Source of the DNA: Bacillota bacterium
Lineage (GTDB): Bacteria; Bacillota; Clostridia; Oscillospirales; Oscillospiraceae
Length of the DNA: 11,435 bases
Direction: 5' to 3'
Assembly (NCBI GenBank): GCA_017861415.1
Contig: JAGFXS010000026.1
Coordinates: 1 to 11,435 of the forward strand
The translations under genes were made by a program, and so were the position numbers. Every line of letters starts with the position of its first letter. Position 1 is the stretch's first letter. The notes beneath the pieces are model-generated. The model was not told where the DNA came from and did no database searches. It was given only the letters and a program-made list of their open reading frames with translations. Below, piece after piece: positions 1 to 6,974 of the stretch.

Positions 1-104
1 GGATTTAATCCGGCATTTGCGGCAATTATGGCAGCCATGGTAATGCCAAATTGGTCCGCCACTCTATTTAAGTTATCACCCGGTTGAATAATATATTGAA
101 TCAT
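1..104 (-). CDS. LysM-domain protein, N-terminal fragment (runs off left edge)
   Basis: Only the first 34 codons are in the window; the rest lies beyond position 1. The reading begins MIQYIIQPGDNLNRVADQFG and continues with an ITMAAIIAANAGLNP-like stretch. This matches the LysM pattern Y-x-V-x-PGD-x-L-x-x-(I/V)-A-x-(R/Q)-F-G...A-NxGLNP almost from the first residue. LysM binds N-acetylglucosamine-containing glycans such as peptidoglycan or spore cortex. The start is fixed by a strong ribosome-binding site, GAAAGGAGG at 112-120, about seven bases before the ATG at 102-104. There is no signal peptide before the domain, as in spore-associated LysM proteins of the YaaH/SleL or SafA type; that comparison is inference. 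The catalytic or C-terminal part is not visible, so the full function cannot be called. Bases 105-275 upstream hold no gene or convincing promoter. Confidence 0.8.
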   Translation of the reverse strand, partial: MIQYIIQPGDNLNRVADQFGITMAAIIAANAGLN

Positions 105-275
105 AGGATACCCTCCTTTCACAGGATATGTATTCCATGTGCTAGATTGTCATGTTACATCATAATATGTCCGAGTAGTCGTTGTGTGTCACCACACTGC
201 GGAGTAGATAGAGCGCCCCCAGAAGCGCGCGCTCGTGATCTGCTTTACACCAATTCAGTGCTAAAAATGAACAAG

Positions 276-313
276 AAAAAAGGCCTGTAGTGTTTAAACT
301 ACAGGCCTTTTTT
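276..313 (-). terminator. Rho-independent terminator of tRNA-Gln, symmetrical
   Basis: The arms AGGCCTGTAGT (281-291) and ACTACAGGCCT (298-308) form an 11-bp perfect stem around a six-base loop. A-tracts on the left and T-tracts on the right give a U-run on either strand, so it could work in both directions. On the minus strand it starts only a few bases after the tRNA's CCA end, which makes it the obvious terminator of that gene. Confidence 0.9.
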
Positions 314-314
314 G

Positions 315-388
315 TGGCAGCCGGAGAAGGATTCGAACCCTCACAAACAGAGTCAGAGTCTGTCGTGCTACCATTACACAATCCGGCT
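315..388 (-). tRNA. tRNA-Gln (anticodon CUG)
   Basis: Read on the minus strand, the 74-nt cloverleaf is complete. The acceptor stem is AGCCGGA (382-388) with TCCGGCT (319-325), followed by discriminator G and an encoded CCA (315-317). The D-loop has the GG pair. The anticodon stem is ACAGA/TCTGT around loop CTCTGAC, which gives anticodon CTG and decodes CAG. The T-arm is GAGGG-TTCGAAT-CCTTC. Discriminator G fits glutamine tRNAs. In most Firmicutes this tRNA is first charged with glutamate and then amidated by GatCAB; that is general knowledge and not shown here. It stands alone with its own promoter and terminator. Confidence 0.95.
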
Positions 389-420
389 AAATTGCACCCG
401 CACCAGCGGGCACAAGAATT

Positions 421-449
421 ATTATACCCATGGAGGGTGGTCTTGTCAA
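421..449 (-). promoter_or_regulatory. Consensus sigma-A promoter of tRNA-Gln
   Basis: On the minus strand TTGACA (444-449) and TATAAT (421-426) are separated by exactly 17 bases, a perfect vegetative consensus. The predicted transcription start near 414 leaves about 26 bases of leader before the mature tRNA 5' end at 388. Strong promoters of this kind are expected for stable-RNA genes. Confidence 0.9.
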
Positions 450-486
450 GAAGTAATTCCCCAATTTTTTGGTTTTTATTCCTTTT

Positions 487-2268
487 TCAGTGCAAGTCAA
501 AATCTTGCTGCCCGATGCGCTGCTGTGCATCCACCAGCCGGGCATAAACGCCGCCCAATTCTATGAGCGCGTCGTGGGTGCCCTGCTCGATGATTTGTTC
601 TCGCTCTACCACAGCGATGCGATCAGCGTCCCGGACGGTGGAGAGCCGATGAGCAATCACCAAGGAGGTGCGTCCTTGACAAAGTGCATCAAAGGAAGCC
701 TGGATTTTTGCCTCGGTGACGCTGTCCAGAGCAGAGGTGGCCTCATCCAGAATCACCACAGGAGGATCCTTTAAAAAGACTCGAGCGATGCTGATTCGCT
801 GCTTCTGTCCGCCAGAGAGCATGACGCCGCGCTCGCCTACATAGCTGTGGTAGCCCTCGGGCATAGCCATGATGTCGTGGTGGATCTCCGCCCGAAGGGC
901 GGCTTCCATAACTTCCTCATCGGTGGCGTCTGGCCGTCCGTAACGGATATTCTCCAGAATGCTGTCGGCAAAGAGGAACACGTCCTGCTGGACAATACCG
1001 ACATTGCGCCGCAGAGAGTTCTGTGTGACGGTACGAATGTCCTGTCCATCCATAAAGATCTGCCCGGCGGTGACATCATAGAACCGGGGGATTAGCTGAC
1101 ACAAGGTGGTTTTACCTCCGCCGGAGGGACCGACAATGGCAACCTTTTCCCCGGCGCGGATGGAGAGGGTCACATCCCGAAGGACATCCTCGCCATCTTC
1201 GCTGTAACGGAAAGAAACGTGATCAAAAGTAATCTCCCCGCGGACTGCCTCTAAATCCACGGCATCGGGACTATCCTGAATTTCCGGCTTTGTACGCATC
1301 AGCTCCAAAAAGCGGGTAAAACCGGCCATACCTTGCATATACTGCTCCACAAAGCTGGACAGCTTTTTCACGGGAGTGATAAAGGTGGTTACGTAGAGGG
1401 TAAAGGCAACTAGGTCCGCATAATCCATGGTGCCCTTCATGATGAAATATCCCCCCGCGCCGATGACCAGCACCGGCATGATGGAGGTGGAAAATTCCAT
1501 CCCGCCCTGAAAAACGGCCATTACTTTGTAGTAGCGGCGCTTGGCCTTGATAAACTGCCCGTTGACGGCCCGGAATTTGGAGACCTCACTCTCTTCATTG
1601 CCAAAGGCTTTGGCGGTGCGCATGCCAGAGATGCTAGACTCGATGGTGGCGTTTATTTGGGCGGTTTCAGCCTTCACGTTCAAGTTGACATGACGCATTT
1701 TCCGTCGCTGGAAGATAGTGAAAAGAACAAAAAGAGGCACAACGGAAAACACGAAGACGGCGAGACGCCATTCGATGGTACACATAATGCAGAAGGCACC
1801 TACCAGCGTGACGGAGGAGATGAACAGATCCTCCGGACCGTGGTGGGCTAGTTCCGTAACCTCAAAAAGATCGTTGGTGACTCGAGACATCAGGGCGCCG
1901 GTGCGGTTCTTGTCAAAGAAGCCGAAGCTTAAAGATTCCAAATGGGTAAGCAAATCCCGGCGCATGTCAGCCTCCACATAAACGCCGAAGGTGTGGCCCC
2001 AGTAGGAAACCACTAGGTACAAAAGGCCTTTGCCAATATAGGCAAGAAGGAAGATGCTAATGACCATGAAGAATGCCTGATACATGGATTGGGGCAACAG
2101 AGTATTCATGGCCATTCTGGAGGCGTAGGGGAAGGAAAGGTCAATGGCACAGATGAGAAACGCGCAGGCCATATCCAATAGAAACAAATGGATATGAGGT
2201 ACATAATAGGAGAGAAATATCTTCAGCGGATGGCTGCGGTGGTAGTCGATGCGGGTACTCACATTCAT
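487..2268 (-). CDS. ABC exporter, fused membrane and ATPase domains (multidrug/lipid type)
   Basis: This 593-residue protein has the usual layout and length of a homodimeric or heterodimeric type IV ABC exporter (MsbA/LmrA/BmrA-like). An N-terminal membrane domain of about six helices (roughly residues 31-51, 65-88, 146-167, 169-187, 256-277 and 284-302) is followed by one nucleotide-binding domain. The ATPase motifs are intact: Walker A GPSGGGKTT (380-388), Q-loop QQD (427-429), signature LSGGQ (484-488), Walker B VVILDE (504-509), D-loop SALD and the H-loop histidine (540). It should use ATP to export a lipophilic compound across the cytoplasmic membrane; the substrate cannot be read from the sequence. 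The ATG at 2266-2268 is chosen because GAGGAG lies seven bases upstream. A longer reading from 2355 would begin inside the -35 box, and an ATG at 2304 is a weaker alternative. It is divergent from the RND operon. No terminator follows, so some read-through into tRNA-Gln is possible. Confidence 0.93.
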   Translation of the reverse strand: MNVSTRIDYHRSHPLKIFLSYYVPHIHLFLLDMACAFLICAIDLSFPYASRMAMNTLLPQSMYQAFFMVISIFLLAYIGKGLLYLVVSYWGHTFGVYVEADMRRDLLTHLESLSFGFFDKNRTGALMSRVTNDLFEVTELAHHGPEDLFISSVTLVGAFCIMCTIEWRLAVFVFSVVPLFVLFTIFQRRKMRHVNLNVKAETAQINATIESSISGMRTAKAFGNEESEVSKFRAVNGQFIKAKRRYYKVMAVFQGGMEFSTSIMPVLVIGAGGYFIMKGTMDYADLVAFTLYVTTFITPVKKLSSFVEQYMQGMAGFTRFLELMRTKPEIQDSPDAVDLEAVRGEITFDHVSFRYSEDGEDVLRDVTLSIRAGEKVAIVGPSGGGKTTLCQLIPRFYDVTAGQIFMDGQDIRTVTQNSLRRNVGIVQQDVFLFADSILENIRYGRPDATDEEVMEAALRAEIHHDIMAMPEGYHSYVGERGVMLSGGQKQRISIARVFLKDPPVVILDEATSALDSVTEAKIQASFDALCQGRTSLVIAHRLSTVRDADRIAVVEREQIIEQGTHDALIELGGVYARLVDAQQRIGQQDFDLH

Positions 2269-2326
2269 GATCAAACTCCTCGATTGATTTGGCAGCAGGC
2301 TCATGCCTACCTTATATATTATATAA

Positions 2327-2355
2327 ATTATAAGCCAAGAGCATAAGAAAATCAA
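2327..2355 (-). promoter_or_regulatory. Sigma-A-like promoter of the ABC exporter
   Basis: On the minus strand TATAAT (2327-2332) is a perfect -10, and TTGATT (2350-2355) a four-of-six -35, with a 17-base spacer. Transcription should begin near 2320, giving a leader of about 50 bases before the start at 2268. This also argues against translation starting at 2355. Confidence 0.7.
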
Positions 2356-2465
2356 ATATAACCAGGGCTTGAGCTTAGCATTCAGGAGTGTTTTTTTATA
2401 CTCCCAAAATTTGTGAATAGAATGTTAACAATAGAAACAGAGGGGCCGAGGAGCAGGGCTTCCGG

Positions 2466-2494
2466 TTGACAGAAAAGATGCTTTGCTTTAATAT
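2466..2494 (+). promoter_or_regulatory. Sigma-A-like promoter of the adaptor-RND operon
   Basis: TTGACA (2466-2471) is a perfect -35 and TAATAT (2489-2494) a four-of-six -10, separated by 17 bases. The predicted start near 2501 leaves a leader of about 90 bases before the adaptor ATG. The -10 lies in the near-symmetrical TTAATATGCATTAA, centred on the palindrome ATGCAT, which could be a repressor site; that is speculation. Confidence 0.65.
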
Positions 2495-2590
2495 GCATTA
2501 AGATAAGCGGGAAATGTTGGTCTTCAATGAATGGAGCCTGTCAAAGCGTTTCCGGCATCCCCAGGAGTGGAGTCAGAAAGAAGGAATAAC

Positions 2591-3757
2591 ATGCAAACAA
2601 AAAGCTTGATTACAGGTGCTCTGACCCTGATGGCACTGCTATTTCTTAGCGGCTGTGGCAACAAAGAGGTGGTAGAGGAACCTGTGGATCCCGGCGTGGC
2701 GGTGGAAGTACAAGCGGTGACCCGTGGTAGTATCTCCACAGAGAACGTCATCTCCGGCACCGTGGTTGGAGAGAAGACTGAATCTGTCTTTGTGGCGCTG
2801 TCCGCCCGCTGTGTACAGGTAAATGTGGAGGAAGGTGACGCCGTCCGGGCGGGGGATGCCCTTGCTGTGCTGGATTTGAGTACATTTCAAAGCAATTATG
2901 AAATTGCAGAACTGAGCTATCGCACCGCTCAGCAGAGCTATACGGATCAGAGCGTGATTTTAGATCAGCAGGTAGCCCAAGCGGAGAAACACTACAGCGA
3001 CACACAGGCCCTGTTTGCCATCGGCGCGGCCTCCCAGATGGAGGTAGACAACGCCAAGCTGACCATGGATCAGGCTAAAGCTGGCAGAACCACCGCGCTG
3101 GCACAGCTGGAGATTGCCATGAAAAACGCCCAGACGACCATGGATCAGATCAATGACTCCCTGAAGAACGTGGGAGGAGATGGGGTCATTCGCGCCCCCA
3201 TAGCCGGCACTATTCTCTCACTTTCCCTAGCCAAGGATAGCTATGTGTCCCCGGGAATGCCCGTGGCGGTGATCAATTCCACCGTTGACATGAAGGTATC
3301 TATTGCCGTCTCTGAGTCCATCATCTCCAAACTGAAGGTTGGCGACGAAGCTTTAATCCGCGTGGGAGCTGTGGCTCTGGAATGTACGGGAACCATCCGT
3401 GAGGTGTCTAGCTCAGCCAATCCCGCCACCCGGCTCTATCCTGTGAGCATCGGTATCCCGGAGGGAACAGCCGGGCTTCTGGGCGGCATGTTTGCTGATG
3501 TGTCACTCTACACCGATACTCGTGAGGATGCTGTCGTGGTCCCCACCGAAGCCATTCTGATGGGTGCGGAGGGACAGTACGTGGTGACGCTGGACGATCA
3601 GCAGATAGCCCATCGTGTTACTGTAGAGACGGGCCTCATTGGCGATGGTGTCACAGAGATCACCGCGGGTCTATCCGGCGGGGAGACCTTGGTGGTGGTA
3701 GGACAGTTCTACCTCTCCGAGGGAGGCCAGGCACGGATTGTGACTGCGGAGGAGTAA
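2591..3757 (+). CDS. RND efflux adaptor (membrane fusion protein), lipoprotein
   Basis: This 388-residue periplasmic-adaptor homologue (HlyD/AcrA family) is anchored outside the membrane as a lipoprotein. A hydrophobic signal peptide ends in lipobox LSGC with Cys22 as the lipidated residue. It continues with half of a barrel-sandwich (lipoyl-like) domain near 55-95 including VEEGDAVRAGDALAVLD, an alpha-helical hairpin at about 100-195 rich in Q, A and E, the second lipoyl half at about 197-228 (IRAPIAGTILS), a beta-barrel domain (about 230-305), and a membrane-proximal domain (about 310-385). It should couple with the RND permease six bases downstream. The ATG at 2591 follows AGAAGGAATAAC and gives a perfect lipoprotein signal; an upstream ATG at 2531 would bury that signal 20 residues in. 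With no outer membrane expected, the adaptor probably assists or regulates the pump at the outer face of the membrane, as proposed for other Gram-positive RND pairs. Confidence 0.92.
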   Translation: MQTKSLITGALTLMALLFLSGCGNKEVVEEPVDPGVAVEVQAVTRGSISTENVISGTVVGEKTESVFVALSARCVQVNVEEGDAVRAGDALAVLDLSTFQSNYEIAELSYRTAQQSYTDQSVILDQQVAQAEKHYSDTQALFAIGAASQMEVDNAKLTMDQAKAGRTTALAQLEIAMKNAQTTMDQINDSLKNVGGDGVIRAPIAGTILSLSLAKDSYVSPGMPVAVINSTVDMKVSIAVSESIISKLKVGDEALIRVGAVALECTGTIREVSSSANPATRLYPVSIGIPEGTAGLLGGMFADVSLYTDTREDAVVVPTEAILMGAEGQYVVTLDDQQIAHRVTVETGLIGDGVTEITAGLSGGETLVVVGQFYLSEGGQARIVTAEE

Positions 3758-3763
3758 CGACAC

Positions 3764-6700
3764 ATGAATATCTCCGGTTTTTGTATTAAGCATCGAGTAA
3801 CCACTATTTTAGCCTTTGTCCTCGTCGCCATTTATGGACTGACTATGTATTTTGATTTGAAGCTGACCTTAATCCCAGAGATCGAATATCCTGCGGCTAT
3901 GATCACCTGCTACTACAGCGGCGCAGGCCCCGAAGAGATGGAGGAACTGATTACCCGGCCACTGGAGTCTGCGGTGGCCACTATTCCCGGTGTGGATGAG
4001 ATTCAGTCTACCTCCAGCGAAAACCTTGTGACTTTATCCGTCATGTATAATGAGGGGACGGATATGGACGTAGCGGCGACAAAACTTAGGGAGAAGTTCG
4101 ATCAGCTCACCCTGCCTGATGGCTGCAGCGATCCGGTGATCTACAACCTCAATATCAATGAGCTGATGCCCGTGATGGCTATCGCACTTATGGGCGAAGA
4201 TCTTGGTGACCTGCAGGTGATGTCGGATAAAACGGTGGGTCCGGCCCTAGAACGTATTGATGGTGTAGCCCGGGTGCAGATCATGGGTGGCGTGAAGTCC
4301 CGGATTGTGGTGGCGACAGACGCGTCCCGGCTGGCAGGCTACAACCTCTCCATAAACTATCTCTCCCAGTACTTAGGCGGCTCCAATATTTTGGTTCCCG
4401 GCGGGGACGTGAAAAATGGCGTGCAATCCCTCACGGTCACCACAGATGGAAAGCTTAAGTCGGTCAGCGACGTAGCCAACACGCTGATTCCCCTGCCCGC
4501 AGGCGGCTCAATTCGCCTTTCTGAGGTGGCAAAAGTATTTCTGGAGGAGGAGCGCCAGGAGACTACGGCCAAAACCAACGGTAGGGACTGCGTGATCCTC
4601 TCTATTAACAAGCAGGCCAACGCAAACGATGTGGAAACCGCCAGTGACATCAAGGATGTCCTCGAAACCTTGAAAAAGGAACATCCCACCATGGACTATC
4701 TGGTGGTCTATGACTCTAGCGAATATATTCTCCGCACGTCAGACTCCGCGGTGGACAATATTATCATGGGTGTTCTGCTGGCATCTGCCGTGGTATTCCT
4801 GTTCTTGCGCCGATTCGGTGCCACGGCGGCCATTGCCGTATCCATGCCCTTCTGTATCCTAACAGTGTTTGCTTTCATGAAGGGCTTTGATATCACACTA
4901 AACATGATCAGCCTGGGTGGCATTGCATTGGGCGTCGGCATGATTGTGGACAACTCCATCGTGGTGCTGGAGAACATCTACCGCTATGCGGCGGACGGGC
5001 ACTCGCGCTACGAGGCCTGCGTGAAAGGGACAAAAGAGGTCAGCTTACCTGTTACGGCTTCCACTTTTACCACAGTGGCGGTTTTCCTTCCGCTGGGCCT
5101 AGCCAGCGGCTTGGCTGGCATGCTCTTCCGGGATTTCTGTTTGACCATTGTAGCCCTACTACTAAGCTCACTGGTTATCGCCCTGACCCTAGTGCCCTTA
5201 ATGTGCTATTTCCTTCTAGATGAGAAAAAGGCGCGTCAGAGAAGGCTGGAGCATGATGAGAAGGCGCCACCCTTTGCGGCGCTAATCGGAAACCTGCGGC
5301 AGCGGTACCTAAAGGTTCTTACCCTGTTTATTCGTAAGCGCCGCTATGGTATGCTGGCCTCGGCCGGTTTGGTGGGACTATTCGTGGTGTCCTGTATCAA
5401 TACCAATATGATCCTCATGCCTGAGATGGATCAGGGCGAACTGAGCATCACCGTCTCCATGCCCATGGGTACCGAAGAGGAGCAGGCTGCACAGACAGCC
5501 GACCGGGTGGTGGGTATCATCGAGAAGACGGTACCGGAAATGACAGATACATATTACTATACGGAACCCGAAAAAGCCACTGTAGTATCGAAACTGGTCA
5601 ACGTCAAAGAGCGGGATCGCTCCAGTATGGAGATATCCGCAGCCCTGCGGGATTCTCTAAAGGACGTTGCTGGCTGCGAGATTGAAGTGACCTCTAACAG
5701 CATGACGGACATGGCTGCCAACACCAGCGATATCCAAGTGGAGGTCCGGGGCAACGACTATTTAATGCTAGAAAAAATTGCCACCGATCTAAAAGATAAG
5801 ATTTCCAAGCTGGAGAACGCGGTTAACGTAAAGAGCTCAGTGGAGAATGCCACACCCGCGGTGAAAGTAAAGGTAAAGAGAGAGAATGCCGCCATGTACG
5901 GGCTGAGTGCCGCTGCCATAGGCGGAGCAGTTCGTGCTGAACTCACCGGTGTCACCGCCACCAGCCTGACTATGAACGGCAACGACGTTGACGTGGTAAT
6001 CCAGGGCAATGAGATAGCGGCCTCCAACCTGGACGCCCTGCGGTCTATGCCTCTGCCTGCGGGGACGGGAGGGCAAATTCCCTTATCTGCAGTTGCAGAT
6101 GTGGTAGTGGAGCTGACACCCCAGACTATCAACCGCCAAAACCAGAGCCGCCAGGTTAACGTGGTGGGCGACATCGCCGGCGAGGATCTCACCGGAATGA
6201 ACCAGCAGATCAATGAAATCCTGACTGCCTACGACATGCCGGAAGGCTATACCGCAACGGCGGGCGGCTCCTATGAGGAGATGTCCGAGAACTTCAAGGA
6301 TCTGTTTTTGGCACTGGCCATCGCTTTGGGCTTGGTGTACTTTATCCTGGCCTCTCAGTTTGAGTCCTTCCTTCTGCCTTTGATGATCATGATGATCATG
6401 CCTGTAGCCATTACCGGCGCCCTCTTCGGTCTGCCTGTCACTGGACAGGATCTATCCATCATCGCCATAGTTGGTTTGATCATGCTGTCGGGCGTGGTTG
6501 TCAATAACTCCATCATTCTAGTGGACTATATTAAGGTGCGGAGGCTCATGGGAGAGACAAAGGAGGAGGCCATTTTAGAGGCATGTCCCCTGCGTATCCG
6601 CCCCATCATGATGACAACCCTCACAACTGTCCTTGCCATGGTGCCCATGGCCCTAGGGATTGGCGATGGCGCCGAGTTGATGCAGCCTATGGCTGTAGTC

Positions 6701-6853
6701 ACCATATTTGGCATGGTCATTTCTACAATTATCACGTTGTTCTTTACACCGGTCTACTACTCTGTGCTGGACAGTTTGGCGGAAAGGGTAACTGGCTTTG
6801 TCCACCGGAAACGATCCAAGCATGAGGGCAGCGATATGGAATCACTGCCATAA
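3764..6853 (+). CDS. RND-family efflux permease (AcrB/SwrC-like)
   Basis: This 1029-residue protein is full length for the family. It has the RND duplication: helix 1 at about 12-30, a large extracytoplasmic loop (31-330), helices 2-6 (about 331-485), helix 7 at about 528-546, a second loop (547-843), and helices 8-12 (about 845-1000). It starts NISGFCIKHRVTT and has the early PEIEYP motif typical of the family. Helix 4 carries GMIVDNSIVVLEN, so Asp396 is kept but the second Asp of the AcrB pair is Asn397. Helix 10 has VVVNNSIILVDY, with Asn where AcrB has Lys940. Arg946 in LRIRP corresponds to AcrB Arg971. It should export lipophilic compounds using an ion gradient as a trimer with the adaptor just upstream. 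Start: GGAGGAG overlaps the adaptor stop and lies nine bases before the ATG, suggesting coupled translation. Substrate unknown; surfactant-like peptides, drugs or bile acids are all possible. Confidence 0.93.
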   Translation: MNISGFCIKHRVTTILAFVLVAIYGLTMYFDLKLTLIPEIEYPAAMITCYYSGAGPEEMEELITRPLESAVATIPGVDEIQSTSSENLVTLSVMYNEGTDMDVAATKLREKFDQLTLPDGCSDPVIYNLNINELMPVMAIALMGEDLGDLQVMSDKTVGPALERIDGVARVQIMGGVKSRIVVATDASRLAGYNLSINYLSQYLGGSNILVPGGDVKNGVQSLTVTTDGKLKSVSDVANTLIPLPAGGSIRLSEVAKVFLEEERQETTAKTNGRDCVILSINKQANANDVETASDIKDVLETLKKEHPTMDYLVVYDSSEYILRTSDSAVDNIIMGVLLASAVVFLFLRRFGATAAIAVSMPFCILTVFAFMKGFDITLNMISLGGIALGVGMIVDNSIVVLENIYRYAADGHSRYEACVKGTKEVSLPVTASTFTTVAVFLPLGLASGLAGMLFRDFCLTIVALLLSSLVIALTLVPLMCYFLLDEKKARQRRLEHDEKAPPFAALIGNLRQRYLKVLTLFIRKRRYGMLASAGLVGLFVVSCINTNMILMPEMDQGELSITVSMPMGTEEEQAAQTADRVVGIIEKTVPEMTDTYYYTEPEKATVVSKLVNVKERDRSSMEISAALRDSLKDVAGCEIEVTSNSMTDMAANTSDIQVEVRGNDYLMLEKIATDLKDKISKLENAVNVKSSVENATPAVKVKVKRENAAMYGLSAAAIGGAVRAELTGVTATSLTMNGNDVDVVIQGNEIAASNLDALRSMPLPAGTGGQIPLSAVADVVVELTPQTINRQNQSRQVNVVGDIAGEDLTGMNQQINEILTAYDMPEGYTATAGGSYEEMSENFKDLFLALAIALGLVYFILASQFESFLLPLMIMMIMPVAITGALFGLPVTGQDLSIIAIVGLIMLSGVVVNNSIILVDYIKVRRLMGETKEEAILEACPLRIRPIMMTTLTTVLAMVPMALGIGDGAELMQPMAVVTIFGMVISTIITLFFTPVYYSVLDSLAERVTGFVHRKRSKHEGSDMESLP

Positions 6854-6880
6854 ACCCTGTCTGCTGAGAGGGGTTTTCCT
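6852..6880 (+). terminator. First, short terminator after the RND permease
   Basis: AAACCC (6852-6857) begins inside the RND stop codon and pairs with GGGTTT (6871-6876), followed by TTCCTTG. The stem is only 6-7 bp with a large loop and a short U-run, so it is probably weak alone and acts with the stronger hairpin 40 bases further on. Confidence 0.45.
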
Positions 6881-6910
6881 TGTTGGATTCCGATTACCTA
6901 TCTATGATAC

Positions 6911-6956
6911 AAACCCCGGTCTACCGCAAAGTACTGCGGCAGACCGGGGTTTTCGT
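6911..6956 (+). terminator. Strong terminator between convergent RND and metallo-hydrolase genes
   Basis: AAACCCCGGTCT (6911-6922) pairs with AGACCGGGGTTT (6941-6952). After one A/C mismatch, CCGCA pairs with TGCGG around a short loop, giving about 17 bp in total. The plus-strand tail is TTTTCGTTT. On the minus strand the tail is GTTTGTAT, so it may also stop the convergent gene ending at 6975. Confidence 0.88.
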
Positions 6957-6974
6957 TTCTCTGAGAGGGTGGCC

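Noticed and set aside
121..200. Promoter for the LysM gene: GTGACA with TATTAT on the minus strand
   Set aside because: The spacer would be 19 bases and the match is partial; a sigma-E reading of CATATTAT lacks a -35.
455..486. Terminator for the ABC exporter at CCAATTTTTTGG
   Set aside because: Four pairs with no following U-run on the minus strand is too weak to call.
2269..2355. Longer ABC exporter start at 2355
   Set aside because: It would begin in the -35 box of the gene's likely promoter, and a good ribosome-binding site precedes the ATG at 2268.
5758..6213. A 151-codon minus-strand frame inside the RND gene
   Set aside because: Antisense shadow of the second RND loop, with no binding site or motif.
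6381..6402. Small direct repeat of ATGATCATG in the RND gene
   Set aside because: It simply encodes the Met/Ile-rich helix 9 and has no sign of being a separate element.
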